From Candidatus Gastranaerophilales bacterium (GTDB taxonomy: Bacteria; Cyanobacteriota; Vampirovibrionia; Gastranaerophilales; Gastranaerophilaceae): a DNA stretch of 64,000 nt. Under the pieces are notes generated by a model, which saw only the letters and a program-made list of their open reading frames with translations, was not told where the DNA came from and made no database searches. The stretch covers positions 1 through 64,000 of the forward strand of contig CALUUH010000003.1 in NCBI GenBank assembly GCA_944323875.1, written 5' to 3'. The translations under genes were made by a program, and so were the position numbers. Shown in pieces: positions 24,842 through 34,581 of the stretch. How positions within the stretch are numbered: the first letter of the stretch is position 1; each line of letters begins with the position of its first letter.

Positions 24842-26869
24842 ATGAAAAAGAAAGTAATCGCATATCTGCATACACACTGGGACAGAGAATGGTATAGAGA
24901 ATATGAAGTTTTTCGCCTGCGGCTTATACGTGTTTTTGATAATATCCTTGAGTTACTTGAACAGGGGAAAATCCCATGCTTTTACTTTGACGGTCAGGTG
25001 GGCGCGCTGCTTGATTATCTGGAATTCAGACCAGGAAAAGAAGCTCTCGTCAGACGATTTTGCGCTGAAAAAAAACTTTTTATCGGACCTTGTTATTGTC
25101 TGCTGGACGAATTTTTGACTGACAGAAAAGCTTTTGAAAAAACTCTTGAAATAGGGTTAAAAATTTCAAGGGATTTTGGTTGTAATGATTTTATAGGATA
25201 TCTCGCGGATACCTTTGGGCACAGCAAAAATATTCCGGAAATTTTTAAGAAATACGGCATAGATAAGTGTATGGTCTGGCGCGGCTGCGGCGATATTCCG
25301 TCAGAATTCAAGTTCTGCGGAATAGACACTGTAAATCTTATCCGCGGATATTTTATGGATATATTTTCAGCGCAAATGACAATAGATAAAAAGGCAGAAT
25401 GGATGAAAGGTAATTTGGATAAAATTGCCGCAAAATCATCTGATACATTGCTTTTGCCCATTGGTGCAGATCATCTGGGTGTTGAAAGCGATATCACAGA
25501 GCAAATCAACGCCATAAACGAACGGCTTGATGACTATGAAATTGTTTTAGGCTCACCATTTGATTATTTTGAGGCAGTGAAAGACAACTTTGATAAATTT
25601 ATATGGGAAGAAGAACTGCGTGATAATTCTCTGACCTTCATCTTGCCGGGCTGTTATTCGGCAAGAACCAAGTTAAAACAAATGAATGTTGAATGCTCTT
25701 ATAAACTTGCGCTTGCCGACAAATATCAAAAATATTATGGCTCTAAATACGATAATGCAATAGAATATGCCTACAAACTCCTATTAAAAAATCTTGCCCA
25801 TGACGGAATTTGCGGCTGTTCAACTGACGCTGTACACAGAGAAAACATGATTCGCTATGAAAAAATTCTGCAAATTGCAGATACAATAATAAAAGAATTA
25901 AAATTTGCAAACCCGCAATTTGTTAATTTTAGCGATTACACAGGTGTCGTTGAATTTGAGAGCCCTGATATAGAACCTGATGCTCAGGTTATCAGTGAAA
26001 GATACGGGTTTGAGGATGCACTTTTGTACGATACTCAAAGAATTCCGGTTACAGAGGACTACCAAAAACTTTACACACAAATTAAAGAACTAAAACCATC
26101 CTCAGATGAACTGCAAATAACAGAAACTTCAATTAAAAATTCGCATATCTCACTTAGTGTAAAAGAAAATACAATTACTGTTGCGTCAGGTGATAAAAAT
26201 TGCACGATAGAATTTGAACGCTGGCTTGATGAAGGCGATACTTATAACTTTGGAGCTGTAGAAAACGATATTCAGCAAAAGGCCAATATTATCGGGTCTG
26301 AAATATTTTACAACGGAAAGTTGCGTGTCGGACTTTTGATAAAAACTACTTTTTTCAATATTGTTGCATATCTGAATAAAAATTCTGAACTTGTAAATTT
26401 TAAAATAGACTGGAATAATACTCTCAAAAACAGACTCTGGCAGGTTAAATTTAATCTTTGCGCACCTGTTACAGAAACATATTCAGAGGATATGAACACC
26501 ATTATTAAACGAAATTTTGATCCTGATTATGACATGCGTGCCAATCTTCCTAAAGTCCGCGGTATTGAAGTGAAAACTAATTTTGCCCCTATGCAGAGAT
26601 TTGTCGGCTCGCAAGGACTTGGAATAATTACAAGAGGGCTTACGGAATATGAAGTGTCTAAAAATTCGCTCAAGGTAACATTATTGAGAAGTACCGGTGT
26701 GATATCCAATCCTAAAAATCCTGCGCGCTCAACTCCTGCAGGGCCGCCGCTTGAAGTTACGGAAGCACAACAAACAGGCCGAAATACCGCTGAGTTTAGC
26801 ATCGGATTTTTTGACCCGCAAGACTATCAAAAATACATTGACGAAGTGTTTCCGATGCTAATTCCATAG
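24842..26869 (+). CDS. GH38 alpha-mannosidase-family glycoside hydrolase
   Basis: 675 residues, cytoplasmic (no signal peptide). The N-terminal catalytic domain begins at once with LHTHWDREWY (residues 9-18), which supplies the zinc His and Asp. LADTFGHS near 121-128 contains the nucleophile Asp, and AHDGICGCSTDAVH near 322-335 supplies the last zinc His. The alpha-mannosidase middle three-helix and C-terminal beta domains follow. Bacterial relatives cleave alpha-mannosides or mannosylglycerate. It is smaller than the 850-1000 residue average but complete. AAGGGA precedes the start. It stands just upstream of murC but separate, so a wall role is not implied. Confidence 0.85.
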   Translation: MKKKVIAYLHTHWDREWYREYEVFRLRLIRVFDNILELLEQGKIPCFYFDGQVGALLDYLEFRPGKEALVRRFCAEKKLFIGPCYCLLDEFLTDRKAFEKTLEIGLKISRDFGCNDFIGYLADTFGHSKNIPEIFKKYGIDKCMVWRGCGDIPSEFKFCGIDTVNLIRGYFMDIFSAQMTIDKKAEWMKGNLDKIAAKSSDTLLLPIGADHLGVESDITEQINAINERLDDYEIVLGSPFDYFEAVKDNFDKFIWEEELRDNSLTFILPGCYSARTKLKQMNVECSYKLALADKYQKYYGSKYDNAIEYAYKLLLKNLAHDGICGCSTDAVHRENMIRYEKILQIADTIIKELKFANPQFVNFSDYTGVVEFESPDIEPDAQVISERYGFEDALLYDTQRIPVTEDYQKLYTQIKELKPSSDELQITETSIKNSHISLSVKENTITVASGDKNCTIEFERWLDEGDTYNFGAVENDIQQKANIIGSEIFYNGKLRVGLLIKTTFFNIVAYLNKNSELVNFKIDWNNTLKNRLWQVKFNLCAPVTETYSEDMNTIIKRNFDPDYDMRANLPKVRGIEVKTNFAPMQRFVGSQGLGIITRGLTEYEVSKNSLKVTLLRSTGVISNPKNPARSTPAGPPLEVTEAQQTGRNTAEFSIGFFDPQDYQKYIDEVFPMLIP

Positions 26870-26978
26870 TGAATAGATTAAATTGCTACAAAATGTATCT
26901 TAACATTTTTTACATTACGTCAGGCATGTATTTCTGTATTATAATAATAAAAGTAGACAGTAGATAGGGATAAATGTT

Positions 26979-28361
26979 TTGAATAAGAAGAAATATTATT
27001 TTATAGCAATAGGCGGAGTCGGAATGAGCGGATTAGCAAAATATCTGCTTGAAAACGGATGTGAAGTATCAGGATCCGATATCTGTGACAGTAAATACGT
27101 TGATAAACTCCGCAAACTCGGAGCAGAAGTGCATATAGGACACAATGCTGAGAATGTTCCGGCTGATGCGATTGTCGTAGCCAGTACGGCAATACGTGAC
27201 ACCAATCCGGAGATAATAAGAGCCAGAGAATTAGGCTTAAAAATATATCACCGCTCGGATGTACTGGCAGAAATTTCTCGCTGGGGCAAATTTTTCCTCG
27301 GTTTTTCCGGCACTCACGGTAAAACAACAACAAGCGGATTATGTTCTTATGTACTTGAAAAAGCAGGTTTGAAACCGTCTTTTGTTGTTGGCGGCATTAT
27401 TCCGGAACTTGGTATCAACGCTCAATCCACTGATGGTAAATATTTCGTTGCTGAACTTGATGAAAGTGACGGAACAATTGTTAAATATTCGCCAAATATC
27501 TGTGTTGTAAACAACCTTGAGGCTGATCATCTTGATTTTTACAAAGACGGCTTAAATTCAATTCTCAGTACTTTTGAAAAATTTATTTCTAATATGAAAG
27601 AGGATGCAATACTTCTGGTGAATAATGATTGTAAAGCTTCAGCGTCTTTGAAAAGTCATAAATCCCTGACTTTTGCACTCGACAGCGAGGCTGATTACAC
27701 AGCTAAAAACATTATTTTCTCACCGGAGCATACAAGTTTTGATATTTATTACAAGGGTGAAATTTTAACTGATTTAAAAATAATCTTACGCGGCCGACAT
27801 AATGTTTATAATGCTCTCTCCGTACTGGCAAGCCTTCATCAGGCGGGCGTTGATATTAAAAAAGTAAAAGAGCATTTTTCAACATTTGCCGGCATGGGCA
27901 GACGTTTTCAAAAAGTCGGAGAATTTAACGGTATAACCTTGTATGACGACTATGCTCATCACCCGACAGAAATAAAAGCAACACTTTCCTCAACGGCCGG
28001 CATGGAAGGCAAGCACATAATTGCCGTGTTCCAGCCGCACAGATATACAAGGCTAAAAAATCTCTGGAATGAGTTTCTGAAAGCTTTTGACGGTGTTGAT
28101 AAAGTCGTTGTAACTGATGTTTATGCAGCATCTGAAGATGCAATAGAAGGTATTAATTCTGAAAGATTTACTGATGAATTAAGTGCAAAACTCAATATAC
28201 CTTGCGAGTACATCTCCGGCAATATGCAGCAGGTTGCAAAACAATTACTGCCAGAATTAAAACCGGATGATGTTGTTATCGGGCTCGGGGCAGGCACAAT
28301 TACCAATCTCAGCAAGGAACTGTTAAAATTAAACGACGAGGTTATGAACGTTGTTAGTTGA
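26979..28361 (+). CDS. murC: UDP-N-acetylmuramate--L-alanine ligase
   Basis: 460 residues; adds the first amino acid of the peptidoglycan stem peptide, using ATP, in the cytoplasm. GIGGVGMSGLAKYL (N-terminal UDP-binding Rossmann region), GTHGKTTTSGL P-loop at about 111, EADHLDFY near 184, HNVYNALSV near 270 and DDYAHHPTEI near 325 are all Mur-ligase signatures. The start is TTG 26979, eight bases after AGGGA; the ATG five bases earlier is out of frame. First gene of murC-murB-ddl-ftsQ, overlapping murB by 11 bases. Confidence 0.96.
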   Translation: MNKKKYYFIAIGGVGMSGLAKYLLENGCEVSGSDICDSKYVDKLRKLGAEVHIGHNAENVPADAIVVASTAIRDTNPEIIRARELGLKIYHRSDVLAEISRWGKFFLGFSGTHGKTTTSGLCSYVLEKAGLKPSFVVGGIIPELGINAQSTDGKYFVAELDESDGTIVKYSPNICVVNNLEADHLDFYKDGLNSILSTFEKFISNMKEDAILLVNNDCKASASLKSHKSLTFALDSEADYTAKNIIFSPEHTSFDIYYKGEILTDLKIILRGRHNVYNALSVLASLHQAGVDIKKVKEHFSTFAGMGRRFQKVGEFNGITLYDDYAHHPTEIKATLSSTAGMEGKHIIAVFQPHRYTRLKNLWNEFLKAFDGVDKVVVTDVYAASEDAIEGINSERFTDELSAKLNIPCEYISGNMQQVAKQLLPELKPDDVVIGLGAGTITNLSKELLKLNDEVMNVVS

Positions 28362-29262
28362 AAATGATTATGAAGTAAAAAAACTCACATCACTTAAAGT
28401 CGGCGGCAAAGTAGAAAAAGTTATTTTTCCCGAAAATCTTGATGAATTTGCCGCATGCCTGCAAGAATATCCGGACGCCTTTGTCTGCGGAAACCTTACC
28501 AATACTCTTGTTTCGACTGACGGCTATAATGGCGTTTTGATTTTAACAACAAAGATGACCAATTTTTCAATAGAAGGAACAAGAGTTCAAGCCGAATGCG
28601 GATTAAAAGGGCCTAAGCTTTCTCAAAGTGTTGCGGAGAAAGGTTTGAGCGGACTAGAATTTATGGTGGCATTTCCGGGAACAATAGGCGGAGAAGTCTT
28701 TATGAATGCCGGCGCTCACGGTCAAATGATTAAAGATGTATTTATAAAGGGTCAATTCTTTGACAGAGAACAAAACAAAATAACAACTCTCACTAAAGAC
28801 GAAATGGATTTTTCTTACCGGACTTCAATCTGCCAGAAACGTAATTTAACTGTTCTTAGCGCGGAATTTGAACTGACAGAAAAACCAGCAGATGAGATAA
28901 AAGCAAAAATGAAAGAAAATCTGGATTTTCGCCATACGCATCAACCTTCTCTGGCTTTGCCGAACTGCGGCAGTGTATTCAGAAATCCTGAAGGCAATTC
29001 ATCCGGACGTCTTTTGGAACAAGCTGGCGCTAAAAGTTTTCACATAGGCGGCGCAAGAGTATGGGAAAATCATGCAAACTTTATAATAAATGACGGCAGG
29101 GCAACATCAACGGATATTCTTGAACTAATGCTGATGATGTATAATTCCGTAAAAGAAAAAAGCGGAATTACACTCATGCCGGAAGTGAGATACCTTGGTA
29201 ACAAAAATAAGAAAGAGGAAGATATATGCAAAATATTGTATCAAAATTCGATAAAGATGTAA
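28351..29262 (+). CDS. murB: UDP-N-acetylenolpyruvoylglucosamine reductase
   Basis: 303 residues; reduces UDP-GlcNAc-enolpyruvate to UDP-MurNAc with NADPH and FAD. The FAD-binding PCMH fold is marked by FMVAFPGTIGGEVFMNAGAHG (about 109-129), YRTSIC near 151 and NCGSVFRNP near 208. The C-terminal Glu lies in LMPEVRYLG. The start is TTG 28351, inside the murC end, so translation is coupled to murC. The last 37 bases overlap ddl. Length fits the type without the extra C-terminal domain. Confidence 0.95.
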   Translation: MLVENDYEVKKLTSLKVGGKVEKVIFPENLDEFAACLQEYPDAFVCGNLTNTLVSTDGYNGVLILTTKMTNFSIEGTRVQAECGLKGPKLSQSVAEKGLSGLEFMVAFPGTIGGEVFMNAGAHGQMIKDVFIKGQFFDREQNKITTLTKDEMDFSYRTSICQKRNLTVLSAEFELTEKPADEIKAKMKENLDFRHTHQPSLALPNCGSVFRNPEGNSSGRLLEQAGAKSFHIGGARVWENHANFIINDGRATSTDILELMLMMYNSVKEKSGITLMPEVRYLGNKNKKEEDICKILYQNSIKM

Positions 29263-30176
29263 AAATAGCTGTTCTTTGCGGCGGGATGTCCTCAGAAGCG
29301 GAAATTTCAAGACGTTCAGGCAAAGGCTGTTATCAGGCACTAAAAAATCTCGGTTTTACTAATGTTGATTTAGTGGAAGTCGACGAAAATATAACTGAAA
29401 AACTTAAAGCCGGCAAATACGATCTTGCTTATAATGCACTTCATGGTAAATATGGCGAAGACGGATGTATTCAAGGTATTTTAGAAATACTTAAAATTCC
29501 TTACACCGGTTGCGGAGTTATGGCAAGTGCAGTTTGTATGAATAAAGAATACACAAAACGCATTCTCTCCTCATGCAAAGATATTCCGCTTATCAAATCC
29601 GTTTTTGTACGCAAAGGCGATGATGTAATGGAATTAACAAAAGATTTGAAATATCCGCTTATCACAAAACCTGTTTGTGAAGGTTCAAGCTTCGGTATGA
29701 CAAAAGTAAATTCCAGAGACGAACTGCTTGCCGCATACAACGAGGCCGCTAAATTCAACAATGATGTACTTATTGAAGAATATCTTGTAGGTGCAGGCTG
29801 TACAGTCGGAGTACTCGAATGCAATGGGGAACCTTTTGCAACTGAAATTCTTGAATTAAGACCTAAAAATGAATGGTATGATTATGAAGCAAAATACACA
29901 AAAGGCATGACAGAATTCATACTTCCGGCTGAACTAAGCGATGAAATGACAAAACGTGTCAAATCCCTCGCTGTTAAAGCCGCAGAAATTTCCGGCTGCA
30001 GCGGAGTTTGCCGTGTTGACTTTCTTGTAGTCGGTGATATACCTTATGTACTTGAAATAAATACAAGTCCGGGAATGACTGAAACAAGTGATCTTCCGGC
30101 ACAGGCGGCTGCTATGGGAATAGATTATGATAATCTGGTATTATTAATCTTAAACAGTGCAGGATTAAATAAATAA
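29226..30176 (+). CDS. ddl: D-alanine--D-alanine ligase
   Basis: 316 residues, ATP-grasp enzyme making the D-Ala-D-Ala dipeptide. VLCGGMSSEAEISRRSG (residues about 17-33) and LHGKYGEDG (about 77-85) form the substrate-binding part. KPVCEGSSFGMTKV is the ATP-grasp glycine-rich strand near 150, and LEINTSPGMTETSDLP near 278 ends the active site. GAGGAAG precedes the start, which lies inside the murB end. The stop overlaps the next gene's start (TAATGA). Typical dcw-cluster neighbour. Confidence 0.96.
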   Translation: MQNIVSKFDKDVKIAVLCGGMSSEAEISRRSGKGCYQALKNLGFTNVDLVEVDENITEKLKAGKYDLAYNALHGKYGEDGCIQGILEILKIPYTGCGVMASAVCMNKEYTKRILSSCKDIPLIKSVFVRKGDDVMELTKDLKYPLITKPVCEGSSFGMTKVNSRDELLAAYNEAAKFNNDVLIEEYLVGAGCTVGVLECNGEPFATEILELRPKNEWYDYEAKYTKGMTEFILPAELSDEMTKRVKSLAVKAAEISGCSGVCRVDFLVVGDIPYVLEINTSPGMTETSDLPAQAAAMGIDYDNLVLLILNSAGLNK

Positions 30177-31048
30177 TGACAGACAGTGAACGCAAAAATA
30201 ACAACAAAAGACAAGAAATAACCGGTGATAGACACTTTGTTCACACCAAACAGCGCGAACGCAGGGTTCGCAAGGGCCGATTGCGCCGTGAACGTCTGAG
30301 AATATTTTTGCGTTTCCTATTTGTATTAGCCGCGCTATATATAATGTATTTTGTATACAAGATGCCGGTTATGTACTTGCCGAAAAACGCTTTTTCTATA
30401 GTAAACAGTGAGGCCGTACAAATAATCAACAATAATATAGTGCCGACACATAAAATCCTTACGGTTCTAAACAGCGTAAAAGTACCTGACAAACCTGTTT
30501 TTCTTGCAAAAACATCAGATATGGAAAAGGCAATAAAACAATTAACACCTATTGAAGATGTTTATGTCAGAAGATATATTTTACCTGCAAGAATGCAGAT
30601 TATAATAAAAGAACGCATTCCGGTTATTCTCATTGCGCCTGATGTTAAAGCACAGCCCGTTGCATACTTTACACAGGACGGTAAAATGGTCGGTCATGAA
30701 TATTTGCCGTTAAAAATAAACATCAAGCCGCTGCTTGTCCTCTCTTACGGAAACAAAGGAGATGATTATAAAAAATGGGATCTTACCAGAATAAATGAAC
30801 TATTAAAAATTGCTAATTACATTGAAACCTACTCACATGAAAAAGTAGAATATATCGACTGCCGCGACCCTAACGATATTTTCGTAAAAATTCCGACAGT
30901 TAATATAAGAGTAGGCAAACCGGACGGACAAATTTTCACCAGAATAGCACGGCTTCCTTCAATATTACCGCAAGTTAAGCTGCTGGACAGCAAAATTAAG
31001 TATCTTGATATAAGCTGGGAAAAAGTTAATTATTTAAAATTGGAGTAA
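30176..31048 (+). CDS. ftsQ: FtsQ-like cell division protein
   Basis: 290 residues, bitopic membrane protein. A very basic cytoplasmic tail (residues 1-43), one transmembrane helix (about 44-64, LRFLFVLAALYIMYFVYKM) and a periplasmic part with a POTRA-like segment (PIEDVYVRRYILPARMQIIIKERIPV, about 122-147, quoted as consecutive short motifs PIEDVYVRR and IIKERIPV) are the FtsQ/DivIB order. It would link early and late divisome proteins. Sequence identity to model FtsQ looks low; the call rests on topology plus position after murC-murB-ddl. ftsA and ftsZ do not follow. Confidence 0.82.
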   Translation: MTDSERKNNNKRQEITGDRHFVHTKQRERRVRKGRLRRERLRIFLRFLFVLAALYIMYFVYKMPVMYLPKNAFSIVNSEAVQIINNNIVPTHKILTVLNSVKVPDKPVFLAKTSDMEKAIKQLTPIEDVYVRRYILPARMQIIIKERIPVILIAPDVKAQPVAYFTQDGKMVGHEYLPLKINIKPLLVLSYGNKGDDYKKWDLTRINELLKIANYIETYSHEKVEYIDCRDPNDIFVKIPTVNIRVGKPDGQIFTRIARLPSILPQVKLLDSKIKYLDISWEKVNYLKLE

Positions 31049-31052
31049 AAAT

Positions 31053-32459
31053 ATGAATATAACACTTGGACAAATCAGATTAAAATTAGGCGATTTTGAG
31101 TTTAACTTTAAAAGCGTAGAAGAAGCCGTTAACAAATCACAGAGTAATATTGTTGTACTGCCGATGTCTGATCTTGAATCACTTGGCGGCCGCGACATTA
31201 TACTGGATGAAAAAATCCGTATGGCGCAAAATAATTTTTATGAACGGGTTGCGGCTGCATTTCCCCAAAAACATATATTTCTTGGTGATATACACACTTA
31301 TGGCGGTCATATTGAGATGTCTGAATTCGGATTATACCAGATTGACGGTCAAAATATATATGTTTCTGATTCGTTTGAAGAAGATATTGAATGCGATTTA
31401 TACATTCTTGCACACAACAGATATTATGCAATGAATACATATCGCGAATTTGTGGAAAGTATAAACACAAACAAAAATCTTGTTTATATAAATGCAGTGG
31501 CAATGGCTGATGCAAACATATATGACGGCGCAAGCTTTGTCAAAAATGCGAATAATTTAATGGTTTATAAGGCCCCACAGTGCAAAGTTGATATTACTGA
31601 ACAAAATTTTTCACAAACTACAGACTTTATTGACACTCCCGTCGAAGAACAGGTGTTTAATGTCACAACCTTTGCCTTAAAAGAGTACTGCGAAAACACC
31701 GGATTTAAGAAGGTAATTTTAGGACTTTCAGGCGGTATAGACAGTGCACTTACGGCCGCGCTTGCTGTTAGTGCACTGGGTGCAGACAATGTATTCGGAC
31801 TTTTGATGCCAAGCATGTTCTCCTCAGAGGGAAGCGTTGTTGATGCATCTGCGCTTGCCCAAAATCTTGGAATACAAACCGCAACAGAGCCTATAACAGA
31901 TTTGTTTGAAGCATTTATGAAAGGCCGAGAACGAAAGCAGGATTTAGCAGAAGAAAACTTACAGGCAAGGCTCCGCGCCCTGATTTTAATGTTTTATTCA
32001 AACCGTGAAAATATGCTTCTTTTATCCACCGGCAATAAGTCAGAGGCCGCAATGGGATTTGGCACGCTATACGGTGATTTGTCAGGCGGACTGAATTTGA
32101 TATGTGATTTAACAAAACAGAATGTTTATAAACTGGCAAAATATATTAACCGAAACGGTGAAATTATCCCTCAAAACACAATAGACAAGGCACCGTCAGC
32201 AGAACTGCATCCGGGACAAAAGGATTCTGACAGACTGCCTGAATACGCAATGCTTGACGATATTATAGAAATGTATTTGGAGCAAAATCTTCCGGTAGAA
32301 GAAATTTACGCTAAATATGATGTGGCAACCGTTGATGAAGTTATCCGTAAGATACACCGATTCCAGTTTAAGAGAAAACAAAGCTGTGTCGGAATAAGGT
32401 TAACAGAACGCTCTTTTGCATGCGGTATTGACCTGCCGGTTGTACAAAAGTTTTATTAG
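31053..32459 (+). CDS. nadE: NAD synthetase with a degenerate glutaminase-like N-terminal domain
   Basis: 468 residues. The C-terminal NAD synthetase domain is intact: PP-loop LGLSGGIDSALTAAL near 225, LLSTGNKSEAAMGFGTLYGD near 325-345, DKAPSAELHPGQKDSD near 380. It amidates deaminoNAD to NAD. The N-terminal nitrilase-like domain is about 190 residues instead of about 270 and lacks the expected Glu-Lys-Cys triad: VVLPMSDLES stands where a PELALTGY-type motif occurs, and no CED(I/L)W-type Cys motif is visible. So it is probably ammonia-dependent, with a vestigial glutaminase domain. It follows ftsQ by 4 bases. Confidence 0.9.
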   Translation: MNITLGQIRLKLGDFEFNFKSVEEAVNKSQSNIVVLPMSDLESLGGRDIILDEKIRMAQNNFYERVAAAFPQKHIFLGDIHTYGGHIEMSEFGLYQIDGQNIYVSDSFEEDIECDLYILAHNRYYAMNTYREFVESINTNKNLVYINAVAMADANIYDGASFVKNANNLMVYKAPQCKVDITEQNFSQTTDFIDTPVEEQVFNVTTFALKEYCENTGFKKVILGLSGGIDSALTAALAVSALGADNVFGLLMPSMFSSEGSVVDASALAQNLGIQTATEPITDLFEAFMKGRERKQDLAEENLQARLRALILMFYSNRENMLLLSTGNKSEAAMGFGTLYGDLSGGLNLICDLTKQNVYKLAKYINRNGEIIPQNTIDKAPSAELHPGQKDSDRLPEYAMLDDIIEMYLEQNLPVEEIYAKYDVATVDEVIRKIHRFQFKRKQSCVGIRLTERSFACGIDLPVVQKFY

Positions 32460-32486
32460 ATTTATTGTGCAAGTCCGAAAATTCTT

Positions 32487-32864
32487 CTAAATAGGAAATA
32501 TACAAACGTATTTATGGGAATTTTTAATATCCAGTGCGACAGAAGATCTTGCATCATAAGGTAAATCATGCAGCATCTGCATAGCAGTTCGAACAGTGGA
32601 ATTAATGTCATACCAGCGGGAACGCCGTGTGTCGGCGTATCCCGCATACAATGCATCAAGAAGGTCGTCAATGTTTTCGTAGTCTAAACTCAAAATTCTT
32701 TTATCTATAATGATTTTTATAATCAGCATTGCTACTTTAGATTTTATTTCATCACTGGAATATTGGAGTTTAGCCACTATTTGAGATAATTCGGGGTCTT
32801 CATCATACCAGCGTCTTGCATAAATACCTATAGAGTCACTTGTATTTTCTCGTAACTGATTCAT
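32487..32864 (-). CDS. Small hypothetical protein, helical
   Basis: About 125 residues from ATG 32864 (an in-frame GTG at 32891 would add nine). No signal peptide or TM; predicted mostly helical. Ends in DARSSVALDIKNSHKYVCIFPI. It contains an ARRWYDEDPELSQIVAKL segment and RSRWYDINSTVRTAMQML, two Trp-Tyr-Asp motifs about 75 residues apart, hinting at an internal duplication. No family recognised. Convergent with nadE (27-bp gap) and divergent from the MBL gene. Function unknown. Confidence 0.65.
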   Translation of the reverse strand: MNQLRENTSDSIGIYARRWYDEDPELSQIVAKLQYSSDEIKSKVAMLIIKIIIDKRILSLDYENIDDLLDALYAGYADTRRSRWYDINSTVRTAMQMLHDLPYDARSSVALDIKNSHKYVCIFPI

Positions 32865-33037
32865 ATTATATCTTTCACAGTTGATAAGCACATACTTATA
32901 TAGCTATATTTTCCTCATATTATTTATATACCCGGAGAAAAACAAATAATAACACTTTGTAACTAATTCTTAAGAATGATGAATTTTTTCTAAAAATACC
33001 GTATAATATTAGTGGAATTGAGTAATGGAGTATTTAT

Positions 33038-33814
33038 ATGCAGCTTACCGTACTGGTTGATAATAATTCTAATATTGCGCATTTCCTATGTGCTGAGCCT
33101 GCTTTATCATTCTGCATTGAGGACGGTTACAGAAAAATCCTTTTTGACTGCGGGTATAGTGATGCTTTCATCAAAAATGCATATCAGCTTGGTATAGATT
33201 TGAGTGATGTTACTGATATTGTGTTGTCTCACGGCCATGTTGACCATACCGGCGGACTTGCAAGATTACAGAGTTTGTACCTAAAAATATCAAGAGTAGG
33301 TTTTCCGATATCAGTAAAACGTGTCACTGCGCACCCGAATATTATGAAGCCGCTGGATGATGACGGGCTTGCTAATAAAAATATTCCTAAATTATGCGAC
33401 TTATTTGAGTTGTCTCTAACGCAGTACCCACGCTATATTACGGACAACATCCTGTTTCTTGGTGAAATACCTGTCGATGATGAAACCAGATATCGCCACA
33501 GAGATGATTCTTCTCTGGTCTATACTTCGCCTGACGGTATTGTTATAATCTCAGGATGTTCGCATTCAGGATTGATAAATATAGCGGAATATGCTAAAAA
33601 AGTTACAAATGATGACAGAATTGCCGCAATAATCGGCGGTATTTATATCGGTAACAACCACGAAAACGATATAAAAGCTATCGGCGAATATCTGCTTAAA
33701 GAACACGTTCCGGCTGTATATCCATGTCACTGCTGTGATCTGGATACAAAATTACTGCTGTCAAAATACGTTCCGATAAAAGATGTCTATTCAGGATTAT
33801 CCATAACTTTTTAA
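33038..33814 (+). CDS. MBL-fold metallohydrolase
   Basis: 258 residues of the metallo-beta-lactamase superfamily, in the branch that includes dihydropterin ribofuranosyl-aminobenzene phosphate synthase-like proteins. The metal motif LSHGHVDHTGGL lies near residues 64-75, preceded by KILFDCGYSD. GCSHSGLINI near 171 and CHCCD near 229-233 complete the ligand pattern of this branch. No signal peptide, so cytosolic. The substrate cannot be told from sequence. Monocistronic, upstream of the ribosomal protein unit. Confidence 0.85.
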   Translation: MQLTVLVDNNSNIAHFLCAEPALSFCIEDGYRKILFDCGYSDAFIKNAYQLGIDLSDVTDIVLSHGHVDHTGGLARLQSLYLKISRVGFPISVKRVTAHPNIMKPLDDDGLANKNIPKLCDLFELSLTQYPRYITDNILFLGEIPVDDETRYRHRDDSSLVYTSPDGIVIISGCSHSGLINIAEYAKKVTNDDRIAAIIGGIYIGNNHENDIKAIGEYLLKEHVPAVYPCHCCDLDTKLLLSKYVPIKDVYSGLSITF

Positions 33815-33831
33815 GTTTGTTTACAAACTAC

Positions 33832-33893
33832 TTGCTTTTTATTTTTGACATAATATACTTATGGTAGAGTCTTATGGCTTTGGTATGCCAAAG
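33832..33893 (+). promoter_or_regulatory. Promoter and leader hairpin of rpmI-rplT
   Basis: TTGCTT (33832-33837), a 16-nt spacer and TATACT (33854-33859). The 60-nt leader holds the hairpin CTTTGG-TATG-CCAAAG (33878-33893). L20 or IF3-type operons are often autoregulated in the leader; whether this hairpin does so is unknown. Confidence 0.45.
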
Positions 33894-33925
33894 GCTTATT
33901 TATAAGTTAACTAAAGGAGAACAAA

Positions 33926-34135
33926 ATGCCAAAAATGAAAACACACAAATCTGCTGCAAAACGCTATAAAGTTACTGCAACAGGTAAAATCACAAGAAGA
34001 CAAGCAGGTATCGGCCACTTGCTCCAACACAAATCTTCTTCTAGAAAACGCCGTATTTTTAAAACTGTATCAATTTCACCTTCACATGTAAAATTGATAT
34101 CAAAAGAGTTACCGTACAAGAAGTATTCTAGATAG
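33926..34135 (+). CDS. rpmI: 50S ribosomal protein L35
   Basis: 69 residues, basic. The start [22 protein letters not shown] is the L35 signature (motifs [10 protein letters not shown] and [13 protein letters not shown]). Part of the large ribosomal subunit. AAAGGAG precedes ATG. It is followed nine bases later by rplT. The usual first gene infC (IF3) is absent from this operon, since an MBL hydrolase gene lies upstream. Confidence 0.97.
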   Translation: MPKMKTHKSAAKRYKVTATGKITRRQAGIGHLLQHKSSSRKRRIFKTVSISPSHVKLISKELPYKKYSR

Positions 34136-34144
34136 GAGGCAATA

Positions 34145-34492
34145 ATGAGAGTAAAACGTGGTAATGTAAGTCGTAACAGACACAAAAAAATATTAAAATT
34201 AGCTAAAAGTTTTATAGGTGCAAGAAGCAGAATTTTCAAAGTAGCAAATATTGCTGTTATGAAATCTCTGAAATATGCCTATAGAGACAGAAGAACCACA
34301 AAACGCAACATGCGTCGTTTGTGGATTGTAAGAATTAATGCAGCTGTAAGAGAACGCGGCATGAGCTATTCAAGATTTGTTAATGCTTGCAAAAAAGCTA
34401 ACATCATTGTTAACAGAAAAATGCTCGCAGATATGGCTGTAAGAGATCCAGATGCTTTTCAAGCTGTTTATGAAGCAGCAACATCCAAATAA
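34145..34492 (+). CDS. rplT: 50S ribosomal protein L20
   Basis: 115 residues. [30 protein letters not shown] and [15 protein letters not shown] are L20 signatures. It binds 23S rRNA early in 50S assembly and in many bacteria represses its own operon. TAGGAGG precedes ATG 34145. Two terminators follow. Confidence 0.97.
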   Translation: MRVKRGNVSRNRHKKILKLAKSFIGARSRIFKVANIAVMKSLKYAYRDRRTTKRNMRRLWIVRINAAVRERGMSYSRFVNACKKANIIVNRKMLADMAVRDPDAFQAVYEAATSK

Positions 34493-34493
34493 A

Positions 34494-34520
34494 AATAAAA
34501 AACACATTGTGTTTTTTATT
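34494..34520 (+). terminator. First terminator after rplT
   Basis: Perfect 12-bp stem AATAAAAAACAC / GTGTTTTTTATT with a 3-nt loop; the stem itself ends in a T run. Confidence 0.8.
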
Positions 34521-34532
34521 ACAAACTCTATA

Positions 34533-34581
34533 ACCTGTCACCAAAATTATTCCTCGTTGTTTCATTGGCAGGTTTTTTTTT
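34533..34581 (+). terminator. Second terminator after rplT
   Basis: ACCTG-CCAA pairs with TTGG-CAGGT with a 3-nt bulge and a 20-nt loop, followed by nine T. It reaches the stop of the convergent flippase-like gene. Confidence 0.7.

Noticed and set aside
32487-32671. 69-residue minus-strand ORF at the nadE end (32462-32671)
   Set aside because: Overlaps the better supported 32487-32864 gene in another frame and lacks a ribosome site.
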